A stretch of 64,000 nucleotides of DNA from Clostridium saccharoperbutylacetonicum N1-4(HMT) (GCF_000340885.1 NC_020291.1:565001-629000), one strand, 5' to 3'. Numbered from the stretch's first letter, positions 29,058 through 38,581 are shown. Notes: a model not told the origin generated them from the sequence alone. Numbers and translations are program-made.

Positions 29058-29141
29058 GCAAAGATTTAATAAAATATGAAAAACTAAGTTGTTGTAGATA
29101 TTTGCTCCAAGCTAAAGTTTTTCATACTTTACAATCTTTGC
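29058..29141. repeat. Two-part long inverted repeat (structured leader or mini-element)
   Basis: Two nested perfect arms pair across 84 bases: GCAAAGATT (29058-29066) with AATCTTTGC (29133-29141), and TATGAAAAACT (29075-29085) with AGTTTTTCATA (29116-29126), separated by internal loops of 8 and 6 bases. No protein is encoded. It lies directly upstream of the reverse-strand CD3324 gene and could be its folded leader or a small mobile-element remnant. Confidence 0.55.
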
Positions 29142-29247
29142 ATGGAGCTAACTGCTATAACTAAAAACATTTTGATTCACTTCCTTATATTATTTCCGAT
29201 TTTTGTCTTTATATTTAAAATAAGTATAATATAATTATTATTAATAT

Positions 29248-29276
29248 TCAATTATCAATTGTCAATTAATTATTAA
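29248..29276. repeat. Dispersed ATTATCAATTGTCAATTAAT repeat
   Basis: A partly palindromic copy of the short intergenic repeat found in at least five other spacers of this window. Confidence 0.55.
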
Positions 29277-29290
29277 GGTTCCATAGTAGA

Positions 29291-29329
29291 AAAAAAGCAG
29301 TAGTTGTGGGTAACTGCTGCTTTTTTTTT
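29291..29329 (-). terminator. Terminator of the calpain-like protease gene
   Basis: A 15-bp stem (AAAAAAGCAGTAGTT / AACTGCTGCTTTTTT, one G-T pair) with runs of A and T on both sides; it can act in both directions. Confidence 0.85.
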
Positions 29330-29362
29330 ATAACAAATTATTATAAGTGGATTATATGTAGT

Positions 29363-30097
29363 TTAAGCCCAAAAAACTACGACTTTTTTTGCTGTGTTAT
29401 CCACATATGTCATATATCTAATAGAACTTTCAAACTCGCTTCTAGACATTGATATTAATTCAGAAGTATCCCATGGATTTATTACTACAACTGTGTCTTT
29501 AGTTACACTTTGTATTGAATAAGAATGTTCACCATTTCCGAGAATCCCTTTATCTGGATCAGCGATGGTAAAATCACAGGCAGCTGTAATTCCATCACCT
29601 GAAGCGCATTTTGAAGCCATAGTATTCATTAGATTAGTTTTAGAAGTAGCTCCCCTAACTTGACTTTGTTTAAAGCCTGTAATTGTTGTAAACACATCAC
29701 AAGCAAAACAGCCATTATAAACATTCATAGCGTTTTGTAATCCAGCTTCTATAACTCTGGCATCAAGATCTCCAGTTATACCTGCATTGTCTACATCTGT
29801 TTGTGATACAGATTGTATTCCAGATTTGAAATTAACAGTATAGCTATCATCACCATTAACTGTAATCATTGTGCGTAATAAGCTTCTACCATATTTACTA
29901 TTAGCTAAAGCTTGTATTCCAGAAACGGCACCACAATCACCAATGTCTCCTTGGTAGAAGGTGCTTAATTTACCATCAATCTGATTTGATGGATCACCCA
30001 TTGTTCTTGCAGAAACAGAAACTGGTGAAAACAAAGAACCTGCCACTAATATTAAAGATAAACCTAATGTAACGATTTTCATTTTAATTTTTTTCAT
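29363..30097 (-). CDS. Secreted calpain-like (C2) cysteine protease
   Basis: A 244-residue exported protein with a signal peptide (1-30, cut after SVSA). The mature part is compact and shows a papain-like triad in calpain order: C55 in YQGDIGDCGAVSG, H191 in GNGEHSYSIQ and N207 in VINPWD. The GDC and NPWD contexts match calpain. ATG 30097 is chosen because GAGGAG lies 7 bases upstream; 26 further open codons upstream have no ribosome site. The promoter region carries three AGTCGTA motifs. Likely an extracellular protease; whether it is a zymogen or has regulatory partners is unknown. Confidence 0.82.
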   Translation of the reverse strand: MKKIKMKIVTLGLSLILVAGSLFSPVSVSARTMGDPSNQIDGKLSTFYQGDIGDCGAVSGIQALANSKYGRSLLRTMITVNGDDSYTVNFKSGIQSVSQTDVDNAGITGDLDARVIEAGLQNAMNVYNGCFACDVFTTITGFKQSQVRGATSKTNLMNTMASKCASGDGITAACDFTIADPDKGILGNGEHSYSIQSVTKDTVVVINPWDTSELISMSRSEFESSIRYMTYVDNTAKKVVVFWA

Positions 30098-30130
30098 TTT
30101 AATTCTCCTCATCATTTTATATTTATTTGA

Positions 30131-30247
30131 AATTACGACTAAATATAACATAAATATCCAAAACAGTAAACACATATTGCATTAAAAGTCGTATTTTGGG
30201 AATTAAAATACAGTATAATTCATTAAAAGTCGTAATTTAGGAACGAA
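30131..30247 (-). promoter_or_regulatory. Promoter region with three AGTCGTA boxes
   Basis: Two direct repeats (30181-30206 and 30222-30247; shared core ATTAAAAGTCGTA, then TTT and GGAA) are 41 bp apart, about four helical turns. A third box in the opposite orientation (AATTACGACTAAAT, 30131-30144) lies close to a likely minus-strand promoter (TTTACT, 16 bp, TTATAT). The pattern suggests cooperative binding of a regulator of the protease gene. The regulator is not identified. Confidence 0.55.
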
Positions 30248-30429
30248 AATCAATACTATATGAATTTATCTTTACATTAGTATTTTCAAAAGGTATAATT
30301 GGATTGTAATGTGTAAATATATATAGGTTCCAATTTATAGTGATTGATTAAATCCTTTCAGGATTTCTAAAACTAAGTTTAGAATTTAAATCAAAAGATA
30401 TATATTATAATTAAAAATGTTTAAGTGTG

Positions 30430-30680
30430 TTGAAGAAGAGGAGTAAATAGTATTTTAAATTTAAGAGATCTGGGGATGGTGGAAGCCTAGAATTTAGAAC
30501 TATTGAAGGAAGCTTTGGAGTAATAAATAGAAAGCCGTTTGGCGTAGTATATTTATGGGGTTATTCCCTTAAAGATAATTGAGTGGATTAAGTTATTTTC
30601 ATAGCTTGGTCAATCTAGGTGGTAACGCGGAAGATGATATGCCTTTCGTCCTAAGTTTTTTAGGATGAGAGGCTTTTTAA
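30430..30680 (+). promoter_or_regulatory. T-box riboswitch (tRNA-Glu) leader of gltX
   Basis: Leader RNA with a Stem I containing the GGAGTA motif near 30440, an apical GGGGATGGTGG segment and a probable specifier GAA (Glu) at 30505-30507, immediately after the AATAGT/ACTATT helix. The T-box itself is AGGTGGTAACGCGG (30617-30630), followed by a terminator stem of 14 bp (GCCTTTCGTCCTAA / TTAGGATGAGAGGC, 30641-30674) and a T run. Uncharged tRNA-Glu should favour the antiterminator and raise gltX expression. The ~245 bases from 30681 to the gltX ATG hold a dispersed repeat (30813-30852) and a hairpin (ACAAGG / CCTTGT near 30880). Confidence 0.88.
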
Positions 30681-30927
30681 TGTCTATAAAAGTATATAAT
30701 TTCAGAAATCTGAGAGGCTTATGAAATCTAGGGTTATCAAAAGTAAATGATGAATGAGAAGGAAAAACTATGGCTTTTCTTAAAAAATTAAAACAAAGTC
30801 TAGGACATAATTTCGAATTGGCAATTGATAATTGAAAACCGACAATTAACATTTAATGCTATGTATATATCGCCATGACAAGGGGCCTTTAATACCTTGT
30901 GCATAAAAAATAAAGGAGAGATATAAA

Positions 30928-32589
30928 ATGAGTTTTGAAAAATTAGCAGGTATGATATTTGGTAATTTAGAGCATAATACTGAATATTATATTCAAAAAT
31001 ATCCAAAGAGAAATCTTAAAGAAGGTGCAAGAGTTACAAGATATGCACCGAGTCCAACTGGCTTCCAACATATTGGTGGAGTATTTGCTGCATTAATAAA
31101 TGAAAGATTAGCAAGTCAAAGTGAAGGTGTATTTTATTTAAGAATAGAAGATACTGACCAAAAGAGAGAAGTTGAAGGAGCAATAGAAGATACTATAGCA
31201 ACTATGCATAATTTTGGTATGGATTTTAATGAAGGTATGACAGGAGAAGATACTTTTAAAGGTGAATATGGTCCATATAGACAAAGTCAAAGAGCTGAAA
31301 TATATAATACTTTTGCAAAAGAGTTACTTATAAAAGGATTGGCTTACCCAGATTTCTGTACTCCAGAAGAATTGGCAGAACTTAGAGAAAGACAAGTTGC
31401 TAATAAGATTACGCCAGGTTACTATGGAGAATATGCTAAATATAGAAATATAACTGAAGACGAAGCTATAAAGAGAATTGAAAAAGGAGAAAAATATATT
31501 ATAAGATTAAAATCACCAGGAAACCCTGAAAAGAGAGTTGAGTTCCATGATTTAATTAAAGGTGATATATCTTTCCCAGAAAATAATCAAGATGTAGTAC
31601 TTATTAAAGGTGATGGACTTCCAACTTATCACTTTGCTCATGCAATAGACGACTTCTTAATGAGAACTACTGATGTAATAAGGGGAGAAGAGTGGTTATC
31701 ATCACTTCCTATACACGTTCAATTATTTGAAGTTTTAGGTTTTGAAGCACCAAGATATGCTCACATTCCAACAATAATGAAGCAAGATGGTGGATCAAAG
31801 AGAAAGCTTTCAAAGAGAAAAGATGCTGAAGCTGCTGTTTCATATTATAAGGAAGTTGGATTCCCAATAGTATCAGTAGTAGAGTATTTACTTAACATAG
31901 TAAATTCTACTTATGAAGAATGGAGAGCTGAAAATCCAAAAACTGATTATCATGAATTTGAAGTTCATTTAGAAAAGATGGGTAAAGCTGGAGCTTTATT
32001 TGATTTAGTAAAGTTAAATGATGTATCTAAAGATCGTATAGCTGCTATGAAAGCTACTGATGTTTATGATAATTTTGTGGCATGGGCTAAGGAGTATGAT
32101 GAAGAAATTTTCAAATTAGTTTCAGGAAATGAAGCTATGGCAAAAGAAATCTTCAACATAGATAAAGAAGGTCCAAAGCCAAGAAAAGATTTTGCTAAAT
32201 GGGATGAAGTAAAAGATAAGATTTTCTATTTCTTTGATGAATTATTTGACAAAGAAGCAGTAGATAAAATTGAACTTCCAAAGGGTGTTACCTTAGAAGC
32301 TGCAAAAGAAGTTGTAGAAACTTATAAGAAAGAATTCAAATTTGATGTAGACAGCCAAGAAGCTTGGTTTGAAGATTTAAAAGAAATTGGTCTTAGACTT
32401 GGATATTGCGCTAATAGAAAAGACTTTAAAGCAAATCCAGATCAATATAAGGGTATGATTTCTGATGTTGCTGGAGCTGTTAGAGCAGCCTTAACTCATA
32501 GAACAAACTCACCTGATATTTACACTATAATGCAAATAATAGGTGAAGAAAATACTAGACACAGATTTGATAAATTTTTAAGTTTATAA
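30928..32589 (+). CDS. gltX: Glutamate--tRNA ligase
   Basis: A 553-residue class I synthetase charging tRNA-Glu (a non-discriminating enzyme if GatCAB is used). The HIGH-equivalent is [12 protein letters not shown] (residues ~36-47), RIEDTDQKR and the RGEEWLSS region are conserved, and the KMSKS-equivalent is KRKLSKRKD. This long form is typical of clostridia. AAAGGAGAG precedes ATG 30928. It is controlled by the T-box leader upstream. Its last codons, stop and terminator are duplicated downstream of the next gene (34452-34540). Confidence 0.96.
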   Translation: MSFEKLAGMIFGNLEHNTEYYIQKYPKRNLKEGARVTRYAPSPTGFQHIGGVFAALINERLASQSEGVFYLRIEDTDQKREVEGAIEDTIATMHNFGMDFNEGMTGEDTFKGEYGPYRQSQRAEIYNTFAKELLIKGLAYPDFCTPEELAELRERQVANKITPGYYGEYAKYRNITEDEAIKRIEKGEKYIIRLKSPGNPEKRVEFHDLIKGDISFPENNQDVVLIKGDGLPTYHFAHAIDDFLMRTTDVIRGEEWLSSLPIHVQLFEVLGFEAPRYAHIPTIMKQDGGSKRKLSKRKDAEAAVSYYKEVGFPIVSVVEYLLNIVNSTYEEWRAENPKTDYHEFEVHLEKMGKAGALFDLVKLNDVSKDRIAAMKATDVYDNFVAWAKEYDEEIFKLVSGNEAMAKEIFNIDKEGPKPRKDFAKWDEVKDKIFYFFDELFDKEAVDKIELPKGVTLEAAKEVVETYKKEFKFDVDSQEAWFEDLKEIGLRLGYCANRKDFKANPDQYKGMISDVAGAVRAALTHRTNSPDIYTIMQIIGEENTRHRFDKFLSL

Positions 32590-32603
32590 GATAAAGAGGC
32601 ATA
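32562..32603. repeat. 42-bp direct repeat, left copy (gltX 3' end)
   Basis: This stretch covers the last nine gltX codons, the stop and the start of the terminator. It is identical base for base to 34466-34507, so the two copies flank the flagellin gene 1,904 bp apart. Confidence 0.9.
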
Positions 32604-32639
32604 TAAGCTGATATAGATTTCAGCTTATATGCCTTTTTT
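32597..32639 (+). terminator. Terminator of gltX
   Basis: A perfect 14-bp stem (AGGCATATAAGCTG / CAGCTTATATGCCT) with a 10-base loop and six T's. Confidence 0.92.
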
Positions 32640-32971
32640 ATGACCAAAGTCTAGGAATTTTGGAGTTTAGGAGAATGAATGATGAACTATATTGCAAATA
32701 AAGTTCTTGCTCTTTTTTTATTCAAATATAAATTAAAATTACTAAAAATCCATTATTATAGAATTTAACACAATATATTCTATATAAATTATAGATAATG
32801 TGGTAAAATATATAACATTGGGGATTAATTGTATGAAGTGTATTAATTCATATAAGAAGTAATATTGAGGTTTTTTAATTAGTATAAAAATCTGAACTAT
32901 TTAATGGTAAAAAGGGTAGAGTATGAGTTTGTTAGTTGGTTGATAAATATTTTAATTTAGGGGTATTTATC
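32640..32971 (+). other. AT-rich leader region of the flagellin gene
   Basis: About 330 bases without a gene. It should contain the flagellin promoter, but no convincing sigma-28 motif was found by eye. Nothing else is recognised. Confidence 0.4.
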
Positions 32972-34390
32972 ATGATAATTAAACATAATATTAGTGCAAG
33001 CAATGCAAATAGAATGCTTGGAATTAACAACAATAATGTGGCCAAATCAATTGAAAAAATAAGTTCAGGCTATAGAATAAATAGAGCAGCAGATGATGCA
33101 GCAGGTCTTGCAATATCTGAAAAGATGAGATCACGAATAAGAGGATTAGATCAAGGATCAATAAATTCACAAGATGGGATTTCATTATTACAAACTGCTG
33201 ATGGAGGAATGCAAGAGATTCAGGATATGCTACAAAGATGTAGAGAATTATCAGTTAAATCGGCTACAGGAACGTATAATGATGAAGATAGAAACTCAAT
33301 ACAAGAGGAAGTCTCACAATTAATAGATGAAATAGATAGAACAGCCAATGAAACTGAGTTTAATGGTTATGCATTACTTTCAGGTAATTTCGATAAAAAG
33401 GGCAATACAGGAACATCAGACTCTATAGCTAATTATGTAAGCTATATTACCACTACTGGTGGGGTAACTGATAAATATACATATACCGATGGGACAAAAT
33501 ATGCTAGTGCTGTTATTGATTTTAGCAAAATTAATTCATCTAGTGATGTAGCTAATCTAGTTGGTAAAGGGGTTAATTATACTTGTTGTACTTGCAACAA
33601 AGTATATAGTATTAAGTTTGTAAATGGAACTCCAAATACCTCACGTTTAAATGATAGCAATCCAGTTATGGAAGTTGATGTGAGTTCGATTACAAATGGA
33701 ACTGATTTAGTAAATAAAATAATTGAAACAGGATATGGTCAGCCGGGATTTGTATATAATCCAACAATACCTAATGGTGGGGAACCTACTCCAGGAACAG
33801 ATGTACCTGCGACTGCCACAAGTTTTGTAACACATTACTCTCAGCTAGCTGCTAGTGGAGCAAAATTATATGTATATGATGATAGAATATCAGAAGCTGG
33901 TGGAAGCTGGCCTAGTAGTTCTGGAAGAGGAGCATTTAATCTTAGTGTATACGGAGAAACCCCACAAGAGAAAGGTAAATTTTTTTATGCTGATATACAA
34001 GTTGGGGATGAAGCAGGTGAAAGTGTCAGGATAGAGGTTCAAAATGTAACACCTAAAGAACTTGGCGTCGATAAATTGCTTGTAAACACTAAAACGAATG
34101 CACAGTCAGCTATTGATAAAATTGATAATGCCATAAGTATTGTGTCAAATTCAAGGTCAATTGTAGGTGCACATGAAAATAGACTAGGAAGTACTATTGC
34201 TTCAACTAATAATACATCTGAAAATTTGCAAAGTGCAGAAAGTAGAATAAGAGATGTTGATGTAGCAAAGGAAATGATGAAAATGGCAACAAATAGTATA
34301 TTACAACAATCATCGGAAAGTGTATTAAATCAATCTAATAAAATGCTTGAGAGTGTTTTGAACTTAATGAAACAATGGCAACAAAGTTAA
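32972..34390 (+). CDS. Flagellin with cysteine-containing variable domain
   Basis: A 472-residue flagellin. The conserved N-terminal D0/D1 region (MIIKHNISASNANRMLG, GYRINRAADDAAGLAISEKM) and C-terminal region (LGSTIASTNNTSENLQSAES-RIRDVDVAKEMM) form the filament core, and residues ~140-370 are the surface-exposed variable domain. The variable domain contains TCCTCNK (C205, C206, C208), which is odd because flagellins rarely have cysteines. ATG 32972 is used (AGGGG upstream); 12 extra open codons precede it without a ribosome site. The gene stands alone, flanked by the 42-bp gltX-end repeats. Exported through the flagellar type III apparatus. The C-terminus (NKMLESVLNLMKQW) is somewhat diverged. 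Confidence 0.92.
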   Translation: MIIKHNISASNANRMLGINNNNVAKSIEKISSGYRINRAADDAAGLAISEKMRSRIRGLDQGSINSQDGISLLQTADGGMQEIQDMLQRCRELSVKSATGTYNDEDRNSIQEEVSQLIDEIDRTANETEFNGYALLSGNFDKKGNTGTSDSIANYVSYITTTGGVTDKYTYTDGTKYASAVIDFSKINSSSDVANLVGKGVNYTCCTCNKVYSIKFVNGTPNTSRLNDSNPVMEVDVSSITNGTDLVNKIIETGYGQPGFVYNPTIPNGGEPTPGTDVPATATSFVTHYSQLAASGAKLYVYDDRISEAGGSWPSSSGRGAFNLSVYGETPQEKGKFFYADIQVGDEAGESVRIEVQNVTPKELGVDKLLVNTKTNAQSAIDKIDNAISIVSNSRSIVGAHENRLGSTIASTNNTSENLQSAESRIRDVDVAKEMMKMATNSILQQSSESVLNQSNKMLESVLNLMKQWQQS

Positions 34391-34451
34391 GTAGGTGTAT
34401 TTTACATTATAGATAAGTAAGTATATAATAAATATTAATTTTAAGTTTATA

Positions 34452-34540
34452 AAAAAGAATAGAAGCAGATTTGATAAATTTTTAAGTTTATAAGATAAAG
34501 AGGCATAGAAGCTGGAAAGTATTTCAGATTCTATGCCTTT
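34452..34540 (+). repeat. Duplicated gltX 3' end with terminator (right copy)
   Basis: Reads [13 protein letters not shown] plus stop in the frame corresponding to [14 protein letters not shown] of gltX, followed by a terminator (AGGCATAGAA / TTCTATGCCT, 34501-34538). Positions 34466-34507 are identical to 32562-32603. It now acts as the flagellin terminator. It is a remnant of a gltX copy or of an insertion event. Confidence 0.85.
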
Positions 34541-34730
34541 ATTATCGTAGTAAAGTATAAAAATAAATCAACTAATAAGGATTAGCAACTTTTATAATTA
34601 ATAAAATGTAGAAAAATGCAGAACGATTTTGTTAGAAATTTAATATGATTAATTGACACTGTATAATAAGGTGGTATATTATTGAAATATATGGTATAAA
34701 ATGAGAAATACATAAGAAGGAGGAGTTTTT

Positions 34731-36530
34731 ATGATAGGTCTTGTGGTCAGTACTTGGATAAAAACAAGTGTTAATCTTTATGGTAAAGAAAAAGTTAATA
34801 TTGCTCTTGATAAGGTAGGAATAAAAACTGATAAGAAATTTAGTCCTATGGAAGTTGTAGATGATGAAAAAATTAATACTATTATTAAAGAATTGGCAGA
34901 AGTAAATAATACAACCGTTGAAAAAATATGGGCAGATATTGGAGAGGAAAATTTAAAAGTTTTTACAAAGAGATATCCTCTATTTTTTATTCATAAAAAT
35001 GCTTATGGTTTACTAAAATCCTTGCAATCAATACATAAAACTATAGTAGAAAGAATGCCAACTTCTAAACCACCATCAGTAGAAGTAACACCTATAGGAG
35101 AAAAAACAGCAATGTTTGAATATGCCTCTGAAAGAGGATTAAGTGAGTACATGCTGTCTATGTTAAAATCAGCAATAAGCTACTATAATGAAGAGGTTAA
35201 AATTGAAATTGTTGAAAAGAACAGTAAGTATGTAAAAATTAAACTTACATTTAATTATGAAATTTTTACAAAAAGAATTTTTAGATTCAATAAATTTTTA
35301 TCATTTGGGTTTATTAAATCGGTCGAAATTAAGATAGCTATTTTAACATTAATATCATTACTAATAGCACATGTTAGTGTAGAATATATTTTAAAATCCG
35401 AAATCTTTTTTTTAGAAGGAATTATAGGGACTATTCTTGTTTCGATAATGTCTTATTTTTTGCTTTCACCATTAAGAGAAGTTAAAAAGCAATTAAGCGA
35501 TTTGGAGGGTAAGAATTACTTGAGTGATATGAAAATTGAAACTGGAGATTATATTGAAGAATTTTCAGTAGATGTTAGAAATGTGGCAAAAAGTTTTAAT
35601 GAGACATTAATATCAATGGAAAGTGTTGCAGATGAAGTTAGAGAATATAATGGACAATTTACAGATAGACTGGAAAGTTCTTCTGCCATATTCACTGAAA
35701 TAAATGGAGCTGTTGAGCAAGTTACACAAGGAGCCATACAGCAAGAGCAAGAAATTGAGAAAACTGTTGAATTTTTAAATGAAAATACTAAATCTTTAAA
35801 TCATATAATTGAGGAGCAAAATTATAGCCAATCTAAATTAATTAATGTTGTCAGTGAAATTAAGGAAAATCAAAAACTAATAAAATCAACAGCTGATAGT
35901 ATTCAAAATATTACTGAAAGTTTTGCAGAGCTGGATAGAAAGAGTAATGCGCTTCAAGAAGAAGTAAAGGGAATTTTAAATATTGTTTCAGCAGTAAGCT
36001 CTATAGCAGAGGAGACAAGCCTTTTATCATTAAATGCATCAATTGAAGCAGCACGTGCTGGAGAAGCTGGTAAGGGATTTGCAGTAGTTGCCGAAGAAGT
36101 AGGTAAGTTATCTATGAGCTCTAAAGATTCAGCATTGGATATAGAGCGATCATTGAGTAAGTTTACAGACAAAATTAAAGAACTTACTGACAGTGTAAAT
36201 AGCCAATATAATATTCTTAATGATGGTAACTTAAAGCTAAATAATGTTTCTGATTCAACTGAACTTACTACAACTAAAATTGATGATGTAATGAATGATG
36301 TGCTTAATGTAGTAGAAAAGGTAAAAACTAGAGCAATTGAAAATGAAAAAATATTTAATAAGGCAGAAAGTTTAGTTGCAATTGGAGAAGAAAATGCGGC
36401 AATGGCTGAAGAAGTAAGAAGTAGTGTTACTAGCTACCTTGAGGAGCTTAATGATATAATCAAGAATGTACATGAATTAAAAGATGTCACAAATAAATTT
36501 GCTGATGAAATGAATCAATATGTAATTTAG
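34731..36530 (+). CDS. H-NOX (haem NO/O2-binding) methyl-accepting chemotaxis protein
   Basis: A 599-residue chemoreceptor with an N-terminal cytoplasmic H-NOX haem domain (1-~180), two transmembrane helices (~199-217 and ~226-245) with a short loop, and a long cytoplasmic MCP signalling domain whose hairpin tip is [21 protein letters not shown] (~427-447). In the haem domain the proximal ligand H102 and the Y131-x-S133-x-R135 motif that holds the haem propionates are present. W9, F78, P115 and Y140 also match the numbering of Thermoanaerobacter H-NOX, where Y140, W9 and F78 stabilise bound O2. It probably steers movement away from or towards O2 or NO. AAGGAGGAG precedes ATG 34731. Monocistronic. 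Confidence 0.93.
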   Translation: MIGLVVSTWIKTSVNLYGKEKVNIALDKVGIKTDKKFSPMEVVDDEKINTIIKELAEVNNTTVEKIWADIGEENLKVFTKRYPLFFIHKNAYGLLKSLQSIHKTIVERMPTSKPPSVEVTPIGEKTAMFEYASERGLSEYMLSMLKSAISYYNEEVKIEIVEKNSKYVKIKLTFNYEIFTKRIFRFNKFLSFGFIKSVEIKIAILTLISLLIAHVSVEYILKSEIFFLEGIIGTILVSIMSYFLLSPLREVKKQLSDLEGKNYLSDMKIETGDYIEEFSVDVRNVAKSFNETLISMESVADEVREYNGQFTDRLESSSAIFTEINGAVEQVTQGAIQQEQEIEKTVEFLNENTKSLNHIIEEQNYSQSKLINVVSEIKENQKLIKSTADSIQNITESFAELDRKSNALQEEVKGILNIVSAVSSIAEETSLLSLNASIEAARAGEAGKGFAVVAEEVGKLSMSSKDSALDIERSLSKFTDKIKELTDSVNSQYNILNDGNLKLNNVSDSTELTTTKIDDVMNDVLNVVEKVKTRAIENEKIFNKAESLVAIGEENAAMAEEVRSSVTSYLEELNDIIKNVHELKDVTNKFADEMNQYVI

Positions 36531-36550
36531 TATGAATTTAACAAGTATAA

Positions 36551-36588
36551 AAAATCTCCCTCCATGATATACGGAGGGGGATTTTTTT
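36551..36588. terminator. Bidirectional terminator
   Basis: A stem of ~13 bp (AAAATCTCCCTCC / GGAGGGGGATTTT) with A and T runs lies between convergent genes at 36530 and 36598. Confidence 0.9.
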
Positions 36589-36597
36589 AGGATATAT

Positions 36598-38403
36598 CTA
36601 ATTAACCTTTGCAACAAATTTGCCGTTTTGCAAAGTTCCAGGAGTTTTACTTACTATTGACAATGTATCTGCATTTATAGTATATAAGCAGCCAATTTTA
36701 GATGAATAGAATTGATAGTTTACATTATCTATCATTTTTCCGTTAGCAACTTCAGAATTATCTCCAAAAATAATATCATTATTTCTGATTATATTTCCTG
36801 TTTTTCTATCTATGCGAGATAGAAAGCTATTTCCGCTACCATCACTAAACCAATTAGATTGTCCATATACTATTCGACTATTATTAACCATGTTATAGCA
36901 AACAAAATATGGATGTTTAGTTGATACACCATCAAAATATTCAACAGTGTAGTCTTTTACAGCATTAAAATCAAATATATGCAATCTCTTATAATCATTA
37001 AAATCTACCCAGCTATATTTTTTAAAGCCTAAATTAGCTGACATTACTCCATCTTTAAATGACAATGATCCGTCTGGGAACCATGTACCATAATATCCAT
37101 TATGATATTGGTTAGAAGTTACAAAATCATTATTATATATCAGATAAGTAGGAAATTGTGTTAAATAATTAGTAGAGGTAGACTTATATTTATCTTCAAG
37201 TTGTAGTAGATAATAATAATGAACATTACCTAAACTATCTACTGCTGAAGTGAAATATTGAGAAGATTCAGGAATACTTCTTTGGAAAGCTTCTTGGGAA
37301 GTATTGTTTTTAGAGTTAGAACATATTCTGTTCCATACATCAGAGAGAGATAGATTTCCTGGTGTAGATGTCTTTGGTAAAGCAGTTTTGACAGTAATAT
37401 TTAAGACAACCCAATTTGACCAGGCATTATTAGTATCACTTACTCTGAACATTAATGTATAGTTTCCAGGGTCTGTGAATTTTGCTGCACAAAGACTTTG
37501 CTCTTGATAAGTAATGTATTTAGAAAGAGGATAACTTTGATTATCCTTTATTACTAAACCTTGAGCGTCTTTTATTGAATCATTGGCATCTTTATCAGTT
37601 GAATTAGCCCAGCTGAAGACAAATTGAGTATCTGTATCTCCACTTGCTGTAGAATAATTAATAGTACATTCAGGTCTAGTATTATTACCTACTGGTTCAA
37701 CTGGTATAGATATGCTCCATTCATCAGACCATACATTATGGTCGTTCATGCATTTAAATTTCATTATATATTCACCAGGAGTTTTAAATTGAGTAGCAAA
37801 TCCAATGTTACCTGTTAAACTTCCTAGGATGGAGTCACTAATACTTGGAATACCATCAAGGCTCATATTTGTTATTGCATAACCATTTGGGTCGTAGGTA
37901 TAATTTTCACCATTATAAGACCATAACCATGCAATTTGAGTGTCAGTAGTAATTTGTCCATTTTTTATAGAATCCGGATTCATAATAACGTATTTCAAAT
38001 CTGCAATAGGCTTTGCATCAGTATTAACGTCTACAGAACTAGAAGTTGTTTCTTTTGCTACAACACTTTTACTCATCAGTAAGCTATTATTAAGGTTAGT
38101 TGATTTTTGTAGACTGCTTAATAAAGTTTTATTTACGTTAGATTTAATAGGAGTGTCTTTCTGAATAGTACAATCAGCAACTTTTTGTGATTCTAATAAA
38201 TCCTTTGATTTATTTTGCGTTACCACATTTTTGTCATTTAGTAGCTTTTTATAGTTGCTATTTTTGTTAGCGCTATCATTAAGAGTTTTGGATGAGATAG
38301 TAAATTCCTTACTTGATGAATTAACATTACTATTTGCTAAAGCTGCGCTTGTAGGCAGGCATAATAGTATAGTTAATGTAATTCCTAAAAATTTTTTTAA
38401 CAT
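36598..38403 (-). CDS. Secreted surface protein with two Ig/PKD-like domains
   Basis: A 601-residue exported protein. Signal peptide 1-23 (LGITLTILLCLPTSAALA), then a polar Ser/Asn/Lys-rich stretch to ~125. Two similar beta-sandwich-like modules follow (about 136-240 and 245-345), each with an early IAWLWS/FVFSWA strand and a late TPGEYIMKFKCMND/DPGNYTLMFRVSD strand and W-S-x-W ending, resembling PKD/cadherin-like folds. The C-terminal ~240 residues (for example YNMVNNSRIVYGQSNWFSDG, TINADTLSIVSKTPG) look like a WD/propeller-like repeat region. AAAGGGGGA precedes ATG 38403. Function unknown; adhesion or substrate binding is plausible. Confidence 0.7.
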   Translation of the reverse strand: MLKKFLGITLTILLCLPTSAALANSNVNSSSKEFTISSKTLNDSANKNSNYKKLLNDKNVVTQNKSKDLLESQKVADCTIQKDTPIKSNVNKTLLSSLQKSTNLNNSLLMSKSVVAKETTSSSVDVNTDAKPIADLKYVIMNPDSIKNGQITTDTQIAWLWSYNGENYTYDPNGYAITNMSLDGIPSISDSILGSLTGNIGFATQFKTPGEYIMKFKCMNDHNVWSDEWSISIPVEPVGNNTRPECTINYSTASGDTDTQFVFSWANSTDKDANDSIKDAQGLVIKDNQSYPLSKYITYQEQSLCAAKFTDPGNYTLMFRVSDTNNAWSNWVVLNITVKTALPKTSTPGNLSLSDVWNRICSNSKNNTSQEAFQRSIPESSQYFTSAVDSLGNVHYYYLLQLEDKYKSTSTNYLTQFPTYLIYNNDFVTSNQYHNGYYGTWFPDGSLSFKDGVMSANLGFKKYSWVDFNDYKRLHIFDFNAVKDYTVEYFDGVSTKHPYFVCYNMVNNSRIVYGQSNWFSDGSGNSFLSRIDRKTGNIIRNNDIIFGDNSEVANGKMIDNVNYQFYSSKIGCLYTINADTLSIVSKTPGTLQNGKFVAKVN

Positions 38404-38568
38404 AAAAATCCCCCTTTATACGTTAGAGAAAAATGTATTATATTACAAATATTCTCATTTCATCTTTTATAATACAACTATTTTCTATATAATTCAAGCA
38501 AATGCTTCAAAATTTCCCTTCTAATAAGAAAAAATGTAATATAATGTATTTGTGCTATTGGAGAGGAA

Positions 38569-38581
38569 ACAAACGTTTAAC
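38569..38581. promoter_or_regulatory. Candidate operator ACAAACGTTTAAC
   Basis: This motif 103 bases upstream of the esterase start matches, but for one inserted T, the arm of the inverted repeat upstream of the pectate lyase gene (46153-46164). It may be a shared binding site for a carbohydrate-responsive regulator. Confidence 0.35.

Noticed and set aside
38255..38524. 89-codon plus-strand frame over the start of the secreted surface protein
   Set aside because: It lies opposite a strong reverse gene with signal peptide and ribosome site; it is an antisense shadow.
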